Assembly: GCA_035236585.1 (NCBI GenBank)
Contig: CP141126.1
Span: forward strand, 13,529,001 to 13,593,000
Reading direction: 5' to 3'
DNA from: Warburgia ugandensis
Lineage: Eukaryota > Streptophyta > Magnoliopsida > Canellales > Canellaceae
DNA: 64,000 nt
Shown: piece by piece, positions 50,455-63,756 of the stretch
Position numbering within the stretch: position 1 is the stretch's first letter
Layout: the number at the start of each line of letters is the position of its first letter
Translations under genes and position numbers: made by a program
Notes under the pieces: model-generated
Told to the model about the DNA's origin: nothing
Seen by the model: only the letters and a program-made list of their open reading frames with translations
Database searches by the model: none

Positions 50455-50673
50455 ATGGAAAGGCTTAACTCGGAGCTGTACGTACAAAATTGCTACATAA
50501 TCCAAGAGAATGAGAGGCTGAGGAAGAAGGCCCATCTTCTTAACCAGGAGAATCAGGCCCTGTTATCTGAACTGAAGCAGAAACTCTCCAAACCAAACCC
50601 TACCAGCTCTAGCACTGTTCCTGACCTTAAGGTCAAAACTGGCTCCACCTCAAAACCTGACAAACCCCAGTAA
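50455..50673 (+). CDS. LITTLE ZIPPER (ZPR) protein
   Basis: Small leucine-zipper protein of 72 aa. Members of this plant family bind HD-ZIP III transcription factors and block their dimerisation, tuning meristem and leaf polarity. The sequence MERLNSELYVQNCYIIQENE followed by RLRKKAHLLNQENQALLSEL matches the ZPR core, with leucines spaced in heptads and no basic DNA-binding region. Length fits ZPR3/ZPR4 (about 67-72 aa). The frame is open upstream from 50416, but TTATGTCTTTCAG|ATCC looks like a 3' splice site and the family starts at MERLN, so I place the start at 50455. An upstream 5'-UTR exon and intron (about 49200-50426) are inferred. Its stop lies about 340 bp from the stop of the convergent aminopeptidase gene. 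Confidence 0.9.
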   Translation: MERLNSELYVQNCYIIQENERLRKKAHLLNQENQALLSELKQKLSKPNPTSSSTVPDLKVKTGSTSKPDKPQ

Positions 50674-51016
50674 GCCCATGATCTACTCGTAGATACTCAT
50701 AGATAAGGTAGTATTTGATAGACCCTTTCTATGTAGAAGCATCATAGTAGAAGTGAAAGCCTTTCTCACATCGTGTAAAAGTATAGAAAATCATTTTGTA
50801 CTGCATCAATTTCAGTTATAATAGCAGTAGTATCTTTCCTTTCCAGAAGAATACTTGCTGCCACATATACTTTGTTTCTTTCTATTTTTATTCTCTTCTT
50901 TTTAAGTGGAGAAAATTCAGATTACTATTAAAAAATAGATTAAAAAAGGGTAATATATTTCACTTATAACATATACCCCATAAATCAAGAATGGCACAAT
51001 GAATTCTCAGACTAAA

Positions 51017-54000
51017 CTAATAATCCACTTTCAGCTTCTTGTCAATGCTCGAAAATGTTTGGTAAAACGCCTTAAAATGCTTGTAAGCGATGTCAATATC
51101 TTCCTTACCGCACATCTCGCGCACGCTGCAATTAAGAGAAAAAGAAGACTTAGAGAGAGAGAGAGAAGCAAGCTAAGATAAATGGATTAGCCCATGTAAA
51201 TTCAGCTGCGAAGTAGCACCACTACATCCTGAGGCCCGGTACAGATTTACAAAGTGCAAAAGGACACACTTTGCATGCCAGGGTGAAGTCAAAAGTCTTT
51301 TCAATGAGAATATGATATACATTGTCCGGCTAGAAATCCATCAAACTTTACGCCATCATGATTTGGAAAGGAAGTCAAATTCATTATTAATAGTTTTTTT
51401 ATCTTTTCTGGAGAGTTCAATCCAACCAGGAAAAGTTACGTTATCTTTGATGGCAAAGGAGATATGACATGGTTGCTCTGCACGTGGTTGACTATGTCTC
51501 ATGTACTTGGACCTGACTCCTTGTCTGATCACTTGTCTGATCACAGCCAGACTAAAAAAGACACACAGACACTCTCCCTCTCTGACTCGTGAGCAAAAGT
51601 GGGAGAGGCCATTACAAAATTGTACCTGCATGCTATATCGCCTATGTTGGTAGAGTCGACGCCATTCATGTCGTGGGCTTACTCTTCGATTGTCCATGCC
51701 CCTTGTTGGACGATCCTAACAAGAATCGGCCAGGTCCGCAGTTGACTGTGCTAGCAGAACCTAGACCATCAGCGAGGAATTAGGAGCCTCTGAGGTGTGA
51801 GATGTTCCCCTTCCATATACCTGAGCTTTATTTTCTCCATATTGCTCAGCAACATTGATTTGGTGTTAGGCCCAGATAGGCCTGTTACAGATGAAGAAGG
51901 AAACAAACAAGTCCAGCTTTTTGGAACCAAAGTAACCCAGTATGCCCAAGGAAGCTTCTCCCATCTGCCGATACTAGCCTTTGATATTACGAGATTTTTA
52001 ATGGCCGGGCTCAGAACTGTTTTGAAAATGTAAGTTACATAGGCTGCATATCTCGGATGATTGAGCCATTCATCTCTTTTTCCTGCCCTCTTTAACTTCC
52101 TGCTTAGATTCATGCTCATCGGATGGTTCTAGCCACTAGTTTTTTTAGTTGAAAATTTTAATGTTGAAGCTTAATACAAAATATAAGAGCTTGATTAATC
52201 CAATGATCATGAACTTTGGCATCTAGACAATCTAAGATAGGTTTCACATGATGAACTAATCAGATCATCGAATGTGAAGTTGTATTTCCAAAGCACATCT
52301 CTTTCTAGATCCCCAAATCATTTTCCTAAAATATAATGGTCTAAAAATCTCAAGCAATCAAGGGATTGGGACTTTATGATATCTCAAAATTTTGGGATAT
52401 ATCCAATTTAAGATGGGTGATAGGCAGATGTCATTCCAACTGAAAGAAAATTTTTGCAAGATTATTATGAGGCCATCCATGTACACAGGATAAGCGTTGC
52501 CGAAATTTGAATATTGAGATAGATGAGTAACAAGATAAGAAAAGATAGAATTAGAAATAAAAATATTAGAGGAAACTTAGAAGTTATACTAATAAGTAGC
52601 TAAACAAGGGAGATTAGACTTAGTTGATTTGGATAGATCCAACGTGACAAAAAATGACACCGATTAGGAGTGATGTAATCCAAGTCAATGGTTTTAAAAG
52701 GCAAGAAAAAGGCTTAAAAAAACTTTCACAGATGTGAAAAAAAAGATTTAAAAACTCTAGGACTAAATGAAGTCAATACTTAATAGAAAAAAAAAATGGA
52801 AGAACAAGATTCATCTAAATGACCCCTAGTCGAAATAAGGTGTTGACGATGATGACCCAATCTGAGATAGGCCCCAGCAAATGGATAGTTTGGATGACGA
52901 GAGAGGTAGGCCTGATTTGTACTTATAGCTGCCGGGTAATCCTTAGGTAGAAGCACATAAACTGTCATAACTGTAGCATGTGAAATGGTGCATTTATTGC
53001 TTCCTGCCTTTTGAGGCAAAGAGGACTCCCTGGCATGCATGCGAGGCGGACAACACTGATCCCTTGAACATGGCCTGCAGAACGGCTTTCAGTACTAAAT
53101 CCCGTCTTGATCGGATGGGATCAGCTATCATCGTAGGATCAATCAGTCCTTTAAGACTCATCTTAGACTGAAGATTCCTTGCGCTTTTCAACATCATATT
53201 CTTGAAATGTTTGCGCCACGATAGCGTGCAAAAGCTGTTACCTACAAGATCTAATTAATGCGTCGCCCAAGAATGGGCTTCATCATCCAAAAGAACCTAA
53301 CCATTTCACTAGTGGGTTTCTATCCCAAACGCAGAATAGCAGGACAGTTAAAAGACCCAATTGCTTACAAATTGAAAACGAACGGCAAAATATAGAAAAA
53401 GATCCTAGTATCAGCTCTACTGGCAGGGGACATTAGAAAGGAACAAGTAACCTGTGCCAGAAAAATGCCAAGGAAATAAAATACAAAGAAGGAAAACCTT
53501 TAACAGTTGGGTGATACAATGTTGGGTTAATTTCATAGAAACACCAAATCGGTCTGGTTTACTGAGGCTGTCTTCTATATTCAAGATAGCGTTCAAAGCT
53601 CGGAGGGCTAATACAAGCTTGCTTAGTTGGCTCAACAATCAGAAAACTGAACTTATGTATCATAAGCATCGGCCCAAGAATAATCTCCTAGAATATTTCC
53701 TGAAGTTGTTGAAACTTTTTTCTTTTTCCTTTTTCATTTGATTTAAGTCAAACAGACAGATTAAAAGACTAAGCCATTTAAAGCTCCACCTTGTCAAAGT
53801 CCCTTTCTGCTAAATGGAAGAAAGATAAGACAGACAACGAACCTGTGCATGGAGAGCTGAGCAATACCACAGTCGACGGTTCTAATGCCGACACCTGAAG
53901 CAAGTATTGGACCAATTGTTGACCCACATCCCATATCATTTCTGACCACGAATTCCTGCACAATAGCAATCATTAAGTTAGTGAATTCATGTATGGTGTA

Positions 54001-57000
54001 CTTCCCATCACTCTGAAAGCCTAGCACAGACGTGCCATTTGGCAAAAGTGATCCATCTTATTCATCACTACTGCTCAGTGCTACCTACTGTACTCTTTTG
54101 GATATAAAGGATTTGGCGATGCCCCAAAGGTGACACTCGAAGATTTTTGAGGTCTCAGACAAACGATTATGACTACAGTTCTTTTGTTGTAAGCTAACCA
54201 AAAGTTTTGTCTAAGAAAACCCAAAAAGATAAAGAAACTGTCGAGCGCCTCTTTGTTTGGTATATTATTTCATAGGAATTGCGTCAACAAAGTATTAAGA
54301 TTCAATAGCCACTGACTATCTGAGATAAAGATAACTGGCAACCTTGTGGACCATGTTAGCTTGTTATAATGCTGAAGAGACCACCAGTAGAAAACAAGCT
54401 AAAAGCCAGATGTCTAGATTGTGCAGTAAGATTCATCAGCAGACTGCTCTAAATTGAAGACTTTTATCATGCTATTCACCCACAGCGAGGTGGTTTTTGT
54501 AAATGTAATCCTCTGGAAGCAAAGTAAATGACTACAATTATATACGAGAGACAAGAATCATACACTAGCCAATGCAGAACTATGTACTCCGCAATGAGGA
54601 TTACATCTCTGCATATGAGATACTACAGTATGCTTTATACATGAGAGACAAGAATCATACACTAGACAACGCAGAACTATGTACTCCGTGATGAGGATTA
54701 CACCTCTGCATATGAGATACTATAGTATGCAGTTCAGAGCTTCACTCAGTCTATCAACCTCTTTAACTCCCAGTTTCCATGCATCAGGGTGCTGAATTGC
54801 ATTTTTAATATTTATGTTTTCATAAAGCATTCAACAACCTCCACCAGAGATGCCTGAGAGTAGAATAATGTTGAGGAATGTTGGTGCCACATGCCTGTAC
54901 GTCACAGGCTGGCATAAGTAGAACTGATGAAGGGACCACTCATGACAAACCAGACATGAGATATAGGTCACTTGCACCAGAAACAGACACTGAATTTGAG
55001 CATGTCACAACCTGGGGCATGAGCTCATGTAGAGCATTTTCAATAGCATTAAGTGCTTTTCTTTGGACCAAAAAGCAAGGAATCCAAACCGCAACTAATG
55101 TAAAGGACAAAATAGTGAGAAATGATATGGGAGAAAAAATATTTTTGCATATAATTGGACTGCTAATTACCTGAGTTGGAAGGTTATGAATCTTCGCTAT
55201 CTCTTTAAAAAGAAAAGATGTAACAGCAGTCGTGGCATAACGTTGATTTGCATTATGCTTGATAACCAGACCTTTTTGTAATTCGGGCCGGTGGTGTTCT
55301 TCATGCTTGTCTACAAAGTTTGGGTGCACACCGTGAGCCATATCTGCAGACACTGCAAAAAAGAGGACAACCAGGAAAATTTGTCATCTTCAGACATAAG
55401 GAGAAAAAACATGGTACAAAAGGGAGCAGCTGAGTGTAGTCATGATATCATGAATGCACTAGCAGCTCCACAATGACTTTACCAATCCACTACCTTTATA
55501 ATTCAACTGCTATACGATCGAAGATTCAGTATTTAATCCACATTCTTCAAGCATCTGATGCCTTCTCTCTATTGATCTCATCTAATTGAACTCTTGAATT
55601 CACAGTTCGAGGACCATATCTTACCTCTCTTTGCAGCTGTAATGACAATGACTATATCAAGACTAGCCATTGAAGCAACTTTTACTACCCTAAACTATAT
55701 TGCTTCTAGCCATCCAAAAATTTCAAAGATCTTCACCAGTCTTCAACTAACTTCATGATCCCAGATAATTACAGCCATGGTGCTAGGTGCTACGTGCTCT
55801 GGTGAGTCCATATGTTTGTAATATAATTGGTGAACATGCACATGATCATAGTTTTTGCATTTTATCACTGATAAATTCTAAATTTTCTGATAGATACAAT
55901 AGAACTAATATACAGTATCAATTTTTAATATTTGGTCATAGCAGCAAGGAAATTCCCAAAACAATTAAGAGCTTATTTTGCAACAGTCAATATCTTGAAA
56001 CACTAATGTCATCATCATCATCATGAAGACCTTATCCCAATTAGGAGTCGGCCACATGAATCTTATTCCTCCATTCCTCTCTATTAAGTACCATGGCTTC
56101 ATTTAGTCCCAAAGTTTTTAAATCTTTCCTAACCACTTTATCCACATTCTTTTGGGCCTGCCCTTGCCCTTTTAGAACTTCTACTTGTATTGCCTCACTC
56201 CTAACTGGTGTAGTTGTTGGTCTCCTTTGAACATGTCCAAACCATCTAAGTCTAATCTCCCTCATCTTATTACCTATTGGTGCTACCCCTAAATTTCCTC
56301 CAATATTTTCATTTCTAATTCTATCCTTTCTTGTCTTACCACTCATCCATCTCAACATCCTCATTTCTACGATGCTCATCCTATGAGCATGATATTTCTT
56401 AACTGCCCAACACTCTAATCCATAGAGCATGGCCGGCCTTATGGCCATTTGTTACATCCCCAATATTTCGGACCTACTCTAGAAGGAAGTGATGGTTACA
56501 AAGAAGCTATATAAATCTATTACAGATCAAGAGGTTACAAGTCTGCTACAGAGGATCTCTTCCAAGTGTGCAGATCCGATCAGGAGGTTACAATTCGGCT
56601 GGGAAGTAATGCAATCAGTTAGCTAGGATATCCAGATATAATTAGTTAGTTAAGAAAATATACAGACAGTATCCAATCTATTATGGACATTCAGTCTATT
56701 ACAGATTTGGAGGGTTAAAAGGGAGAAAGTACGGAAGAGAAAGGGGGGAAAGGAAGAAGGAAGTGGAAGGGAGTAAGCTCAAGGAGGAACTACGGTTCCT
56801 ATCTCCCTTGATCCAACCATTCTTGTAATGTTCCTGGTCCTGAACTTCTTGTAATTACTCTTCCATCAGTAAACAAGGTTCCATTTCCCATTTTTTAAAT
56901 CTGTTCCACAGAAATTTCTACCGTAGCTCCATCACCATCCTATAGAATTTCCTTTTAGTTTGAATGGCACCCGCCAATCACACAAAACTCCAGATGCACA

Positions 57001-60000
57001 TCTCCATTTGTTCCAACCCGCTTGAATCTAAGATATAAGGATTAAGGAATGTGACTATTTATATTCATTTCAATACCAGCATATCAGTACAATTAAAATA
57101 GATACTGTCACATGGAAAAACAGTAACTGATGGGGACCATCATCCCACTTTTTCTTTTTTTTTAATGTTATGTTATAGTTTAGTTTACTACAAATATTTA
57201 CCACTAAGGTTATTAGATTTCTTAGTGTGTTGTGATTTAAGTAGGGTGCAATTTTGTCTTTTTCCTAGTTAGGTTTGGATGTCCCTTACTTAATACCTTT
57301 TTCTCTCTTATGAAAGTAGTTTTTGAAGTTCTAGCTTCCTTCCCATGGGCGTGAAGCCACATTTGGTACAAGGCCGAATTACTATTGTTTCATCCTGTTC
57401 TGTAAGTCAGTACTTTTCTGCCTAGGATGATTTTTGAGCTACATGTGATTACATGATTTGCGTCAGTAATAATCTAGAATTCGTATCCTGCATTAAATTC
57501 CGAAACTCTAGATCCGAAGCTTAATCAGGACCATTCGTCAATTATAAGGACGATCAGGATTGAAACTTCGATCTTACCTTAATCCGTAGAGATCTAGGAC
57601 AGTCTGCAGATCCTAACTCATTGTAGGCTATTTATGCTAATTAAGATTGATTTTCTGCATGTTAAAGTGCTCGTCGTAGTTTAATTTATGTTTTCTTGTT
57701 TAAGTGATTCTGATTTGATCTTAGCATATAGATTAGGTCATTTTGCACTCTATCCTACATCAGTAACACTGTTAAAACACGCTAAAGGTAAAAAAATGAT
57801 AACAGCTAGTGCCAAATCAGTTTACTATCACCATCTAATAACAAAGAAATTAGTCAAATCTATATATCAATTCATGCTTTTCAATCACACAATTTACTGT
57901 AATGCAAAAGAAAATCGACAACATCCACCAGTCAGGAGTATACCAAGAAAGGATTCACGGATTGCACGTTCAAAACCGCCCTCGCCCACATAGTCTTGAG
58001 CTAAGGAATCAACTATGCGTCTCATTGCCTGAAACATGGTAGGTGCACCTGCACCCTGTGCTGAACTCGACCCTACCTGTACAAGCAATAAAATGACCTA
58101 TAAGCCTATAAGGTTCACATACAATTACAAAATCAAGTAGAAAATTGAATCATTCAACTGCAAGTAAATCATCCAAAGCAGTTCATTGAAGCCACATACA
58201 TAATATAGATAAAAATATAACAATTCTAACTAGCAAAAGTTACCTCTTCATTATCAAACAAAGCAACCATTCTGATTGCATGTTCATTTGATAAACCTTC
58301 AGTGGACTTACACGAATCTGCAAGAGCTCTAAGTGCACAGTAACTTGAAGCAAGATTATCTAGCCGTCCAGAAAAAATGAATTCATTATTTCCTCCACCC
58401 AGGCAGCTGGGCTGGGTATCACAAACATTCAACTCAATGCTCATGATTTCATCACTACAACAGCCCAGCTCATCTGAAAGAACCTGATTCAATAGGGAAA
58501 ACACTAAGAAACTATAGAAACCATCTTGCTACCATAGCAAATTGTTGCAAATATGACAACGTTACTCTTTGTTTGGACAAGCTCTCTATTTGTATCCAAA
58601 GACTTAAAGAGTAATAAAATGAGCTCATGATTTATTCAGACGGAAAAAAATTTACCTGCATGAGCAGTGGATGATGAGAAACTTTCTCCTCGGACTTGGA
58701 AGAAGCTTCCTCATGCTTTGTCGCAAGAAGTGGAACAAGGTGAGTCTCTAGGTTTGGTTTAAATCCATCTGTATTCACTTTGCTAAACAAAAAGAAAATT
58801 TGATAACTATTAGGATAAACAAAAAGAAAAGTTGATAACACTATTAGCATACTTTCTGAAAATTTTAAAAGTCATCGGTTTTAATAGAGGAAGAACATCA
58901 AGATCTCCACACATAAGAAGCAGATTGAATTTGCAAAATGGAGGAGAACATAATGAGAATTGCTGACATTTTAGAGAAGTTGGTCTTCTGTTAAATCATG
59001 GATGGAAAAACATGAAGACAACAGAAACATAAAAAGGGTAGCAATATGACCACTCAACTATAAAGAGAACCATGTTAGCTGCAAATTCATAATCTATGAA
59101 ATTCTAGTTCAAGCTTTCATGTCAACATGATCTACTACAGAAACTATGTTTCCTCTTTCATCAAATAAATGATGTGAACTGGGTGTTTGCAAATAGGTTT
59201 ATCCATAGACATGCTTAACCGAATTTTGTGTATTTACTCTGGAAATCACTGGACCATCTCCAACTACTCACGAATTTTCTTTAGATGCTACAGAAAACAG
59301 CACGCATTAGCATTCAGATATGCAGCAAACCAATCTCGTTGTTCTAGTATGCCCGCAGAATAGATGTAAGTATGTTCCTTATCAACGTCTCTAGTTAGGA
59401 TTAACTCCTATCTGCTAATTGACAAACAGAACCCTTTGTGTTTTCAAGTCTTCCATTATAGCCACATGCATCACATGTAATACATGAGAAACAATCAGTT
59501 CTCAATTTTGTTCAGGTGGGTACTCTGTTCTTCTCAACATTTTAGCATGTGGTCCTTTCTGTTGTTGTATTTTAGAAAGGAAGTTAAAACTATTAAATTA
59601 GAACAAAATAGTATGAAAAGATGAGACAAACAATAGAAAAGCTGAAGAAAGAGTACCCAAATATTTAATTTGGACGCTTCAGTTTATCCATAAGATGATA
59701 ATATCAACCCAAAATCAGATAATGTAATTGCTATCAACATAATCCAAAAAAAAGGATATCATTGTTGATTGCCACCAGCCTTTCATGGTCTAAAAGTCCG
59801 ATAAGGCATCTAGCTTTCTCTAGGAAAATGGTAAACAGCCAAAAAACATACTTGAGCAACGCCACATATCTGCAATTTACCAGAAAAGAAAGCCAATACA
59901 CTCTGATCAGTTTTGGTTTTTGTTTTCTTACAGAAGCGGAAATTCTAAAATTCCATACAGAATAAACAGGACATGGGGACATGAATAGACAGATATGCAG

Positions 60001-61140
60001 AGCTTGAGAGTTCCAACCACCAATAAAGCCAGAAGCAAGTGATTGTCCTCCATTGCTTGGAGCCAGCAGAATGAGCTGCAGAACTGTCAAGATATCCCCG
60101 TCGCTTTTCCATTGGGAAGTTACATGCAAGTAATATAACTATTCAAGGAATCAGTACAGCACATTGCAGCAATATTTGGTGGTCCATCATTTGTAACTGC
60201 CTCTAAAATATCAGATTGACTTGGCTTAAGTTCACAAGCCTGGACCTGAGGCAGTGCCAATTGTAGATGACCAGAAAAATAACACAGTAGAAGATCCATA
60301 CTCCCTAATAAATAATTCCAGGTTCCTCCTCCCCTGTTGGCTGTTTTCAATGGTAACTGCCTTACAACAAAGTGAAGTCACTTGCCAATTTACATACTTA
60401 ATAGAGGATATTGGTGCCTTCCACTTGTTTAGTTAACTTTACTCTCCTTCCTTTATTTCCTTTTTGTTTTCTCTTTACATGCATGATTTTTTCTAGGTAA
60501 TATTAAATTGTTCTCTTGAACTGCTATTTCTTCAAGACATTTTCTCTGTGTTCAACTCAAATGTGTCTCTGAACAGTTAACAGTGTCAGAGGCAGAGTTG
60601 AATTGATGTTGTATCTGCTATGCATGGACTAAGAATAACTATAATTGCAGCATTGGTCCATGAATGCAAATGCTAATTTCCAGGAAATCCTATTTGTGAA
60701 AGGAAAATGTTTCAAATGCTATGTGTCTTGAAAAGATTGCTGCTTCCAAGCTGTAATCATTTCAACAGCTTCAAACAGAAGTTGTATAGTTGACACAGTA
60801 CAAAAAAGAGGATAACTCATAAGATTTCATCTTAAAGAAATAAGTGAGACTAAAAAAGAGCACCAACCGGTCAAGATGAATGGCCAGTGTCGGTACTCGT
60901 AACAAAGGTCTTTTCACTTTGACGAGCTTATGCACGAACAATCCATCAGAAGCTCTCAAGATAGCTCTTCCTGCAACTGTCAAATCCCTATCAAACCACG
61001 TGTGCCATAAACCACCTCCATAAGTTTGCACATTCATCATAAGAAACCCAGATTTTGATGAAGCAGATTTTGGTTTTAGTTTCAGACATGGGCTATCCGT
61101 GTGTGCAGCAACCACACAAAACCCACTACCCAAAGTGTAC
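51017..61140 (-). CDS. Aspartyl aminopeptidase, M18 family (seven 3' exons; 5' end outside window)
   Basis: Zinc aminopeptidase removing N-terminal Asp/Glu from peptides. Exons in transcription order: 60868-61140, 58656-58782, 58244-58483, 57944-58076, 55171-55352, 53843-53955 and 51017-51125 (TAG at 51017-51019). All junctions keep frame. All family metal ligands and catalytic residues are visible: H and D in AAHTDSP, D in [10 protein letters not shown] in FDNEEVGS, D in [12 protein letters not shown] in QLSMHSVREMCG. The protein ends [11 protein letters not shown]. About 390 residues are seen; the first 90 or more (transit peptide and N-terminus) must lie beyond 64000, since none appear between 61141 and 64000. 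Wording such as [20 protein letters not shown] resembles the Arabidopsis At5g04710 type rather than the cytosolic At5g60160 type, from memory. No lesions. Confidence 0.93.
51126..53842. other. Aminopeptidase last intron, unidentified coding-like patches
   Basis: No recognised element. Two open stretches look less random than their surroundings: plus strand about 51868-52032 ([19 protein letters not shown]...) and minus strand about 53030-53190 ([20 protein letters not shown]...). Neither matches a family I know; they may be old gene fragments or chance. Confidence 0.3.
54541..54732. repeat. Tandem duplication, about 96-bp unit
   Basis: Two adjacent copies of TATAC..GAGAGACAAGAATCATACACTAG...CTCTGCATATGAGATACTA with a handful of differences, in an aminopeptidase intron. 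Confidence 0.9.
56010..57030 (-). mobile_element. RTE-clade LINE, 5'-truncated copy
   Basis: The 3' part of the same LINE family as in the R3H intron. The tail is TCATCATCATCATGAAGACC, and a 135-codon open frame at 56041-56448 reads [20 protein letters not shown], then [19 protein letters not shown] and [13 protein letters not shown], ending [12 protein letters not shown]. This C-terminal region is typical of plant RTE elements. The copy is split by a solo LTR (56450-56934). It lies in an aminopeptidase intron, in the host gene's orientation. Confidence 0.88.
56450..56934. mobile_element. Solo LTR inserted in the RTE copy
   Basis: Begins TGTTACATCCCCAATATT and ends GTAGCTCCATCA (TG...CA), 485 bp, with no internal coding region. 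The flanks are CCATT (56445-56449) and CCATC (56935-56939); the empty site in the R3H-intron LINE copy reads ATGGCCATCCTATAG, which confirms the insertion point and a roughly 5-bp duplication. The superfamily is probably LTR/copia or gypsy; it cannot be decided from the LTR alone. Confidence 0.8.
59960..60350 (-). other. Unidentified coding-like remnant in aminopeptidase intron
   Basis: Two minus-strand open segments run one after the other with a frame change. The first reads [20 protein letters not shown] then [20 protein letters not shown]. The second reads [20 protein letters not shown] then [15 protein letters not shown]. The composition is protein-like, but I recognise no family and it does not belong to the aminopeptidase. 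It is possibly a decayed exon fragment of another gene. Confidence 0.3.
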
Positions 61141-63756
61141 CTACAAAACAAAGGGGGACTTTAATCATACTAATCCCAGTGTCAGTATGCAAGTTTTGTG
61201 AGATAACAAAGGCATGCAACTGAAAGAGGTGAAGTGGCGGAGATAATAAAGTTGTGTTATAGTTACTCGAAAATAGAATCCTTTCCCTGGATCACAAAAG
61301 TGGAATATATTTACTAATTCAATTGCACAAGGTCTCCCATTTTAATATTTATATCATTAAAAGAAAGGAAAAAAGGAAAAAAAAAAAAAATTGAATACAT
61401 TGGTACACTTGGTTCCAAATTTATGAAAGTCTTAGTGCGGATGGATTCACTTTCCTGTGCCCAAATTGTCAACAATGGTCAAAACAGGATCAAATTACAT
61501 AACAAAGTATTATTTGCTCATAAAGAGCTCAGACAAAGACAAAAGGAACAAAAAAACCAAGAATATTAGAGAGTAACTGCTCACTAAAGTATATTTAGAT
61601 ATCAGATTTTCACCTGTTTGTGCAAATGCCTCAGGGAAGAAGAAATGTCTGAGATGGTAACTGAATTGCAATCATGGATTATTGCAAATCTTTCTCGAAC
61701 AAGAAATCATTTCCACTAAACAGTAATCTTAAGAGAAGACAATCAAGAGTTCAGCATCTCAATTGTCCTTAACCCTTACAGTAAAAAATCACATCCTTTT
61801 AGCCAATATATTCCACTGCAGGTTCTATTCCAACTCTTTTGGAAATTCTGTCCAATATCAAACAGATCTAAGAACCATGGCCAGAGCCTTCATCTACATT
61901 TGCCATATTAGGCACTAAACCATAACTTCACCATATTTATATTGAAGCCATAAACTTTAGGCTTGAGCCATGTTCCAGTTAGAAGGTACTTTGTTTGGCA
62001 ACCACTGGGTTCCGGTGCAAGTTTGCTCATCATTCCCCCAAAAAGAAAGAAGACTTTGCAGACCATGAATAACTCATATCTAGAAGACCTCATTTCAACC
62101 AGTTATCATTACTAGCACAATTGCTTTACAGGATTTCCCATAGTCAATCAATCTAAAGTTACTTGGCAATATAATTAAATAATATATCCAAGGACTATTC
62201 CAGTTATACAATCAATCTAGTTACACAATAAAAGGGCAGCCCCATGCACGAAGCTCCTGCATAGGCAGGGTCCGGGGAAGGGTCGGGTCACCATCTAGTT
62301 ACACAATACAATCAATTCATAGAGAAATAGCAGAAACAGTTATATGAGGAACCCTTCAGAAGCTTCTGACACAATCAAACCAAAGCTATTCCAGTGATAC
62401 GAGGGAGACACAACAATATAGTGACCTCAATGAAAGATATTCCAACTACATGAGAATATTACTAATAACAGTCAACTAACCACACTTTGGTAAGTCGTAA
62501 GAGATCATTCCTTTCACAAGATTGTGGCCAATTGCTTTTGCAGATAGGGAGTTTGAGTTACATACTTCACTCACCTTGCTCACAGTGATTGTAGGAGAAG
62601 TCCAATATTAACAATGTCATACACATAGAGCTAATTATGGGAGAAGTATCTTAATTTCCTCCCAAGTTTAAATAACTCTGAAGTAGCTTTGGTACAAGTG
62701 CTTCATCTTACTTCCAAACATCAGCTTTGTACAAGGTCAGAGCAAATTGATGATCTGTATGAGCTAAAATGCTCCTTCCAGGTGTTTGCAACAATGAGAA
62801 AAGCATGAAGAAAATAAACACAAATATTCTACTCTGATTGGGTTATTTTTAATCAAACGAAACTGAAATACATATCTCCAACATTGAAGATTGTTGATTA
62901 CATGCTTACAAAAAAAGGACAACACCTTTGATTATCCGTCACATTCCTCTACTTAGAAATATGTTGTTAGCAAAGCTTATGAAGCCGTAAAATGTGTACA
63001 CAAAGTCATATACCCACCGAGATGACTAAAGCATAGGCTTGCTTAGTGTCAAGAAACACTAACATAGATCAAAGAGAGTTGCGAGCCATGGCTTACACTA
63101 AGAAAACAGCAAGCTATAGCTTAGAGGCTGTACACTAGCCTAGTCAACATGGAACAGGTATAGCTTTAAGGCGATGGCTAGCAAGGACCTTTAGAAATCC
63201 AAACATGCTGATATTTTCTTGAACAACAGCACCATGCCAAAACCAACAAGGGATTCAAGTCTCATGTTTGTTAAGCCATAGACATCACCAAAAAACTAAG
63301 AACCATAAGAGATTCAAGTTTCAACGTCAAGCACTAGGGCTTGAACATTTGGAAGCCAGGGTCATATTAGGCCAGTGCTTTATCCCTCCCAAAATCCCAG
63401 AATTAGTAAAAGTACTATTGAAGTTCTATACCTCTACTGGAAAAGAGAAAGAAATGCTTGCAAAGGTTCAAAATTCAAAGGGAGAACTTGGCAAAGTAAT
63501 ATCCCTTCTGGTCATGAGCCTTTATGTCAGGTGCAAGGGGGAAACCCCTATTTATAGTTTTGGGGGCTAGAGCAGTTACTCTAGCCTTCCAATGAAATTT
63601 GGACACCAAAACAATAACTGTTGTAACTGCAACGCCAATGCACAAAAAGACAGGAATGCCCCCTATAACTACCCAGATGCCTGTGAGGCTAAAGAGCCCT
63701 CACCAGCATGGCATTCTAGTGTAAAACAGGCATAATGCCTTGGACACCCATCGGGT
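61141..63756. other. Aminopeptidase intron, no upstream exon found
   Basis: I searched the minus strand for the conserved block that precedes the first visible exon (WKL/NL-PG-KYFFTRN) and did not find it. Apart from a SINE fragment the region shows no recognised feature; the open frame near 63268-63570 matches nothing I know. Confidence 0.5.
62231..62292 (-). mobile_element. Au-SINE copy 13, tail fragment with target-site duplication
   Basis: Tail only (AAGGGCAGCCCCATGCACG...GGGGAAGGGTCGGGTCACC). The 16-bp ATCTAGTTACACAATA occurs at 62215-62230 and 62293-62308, so the copy was inserted in 5'-truncated form. Confidence 0.85.
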
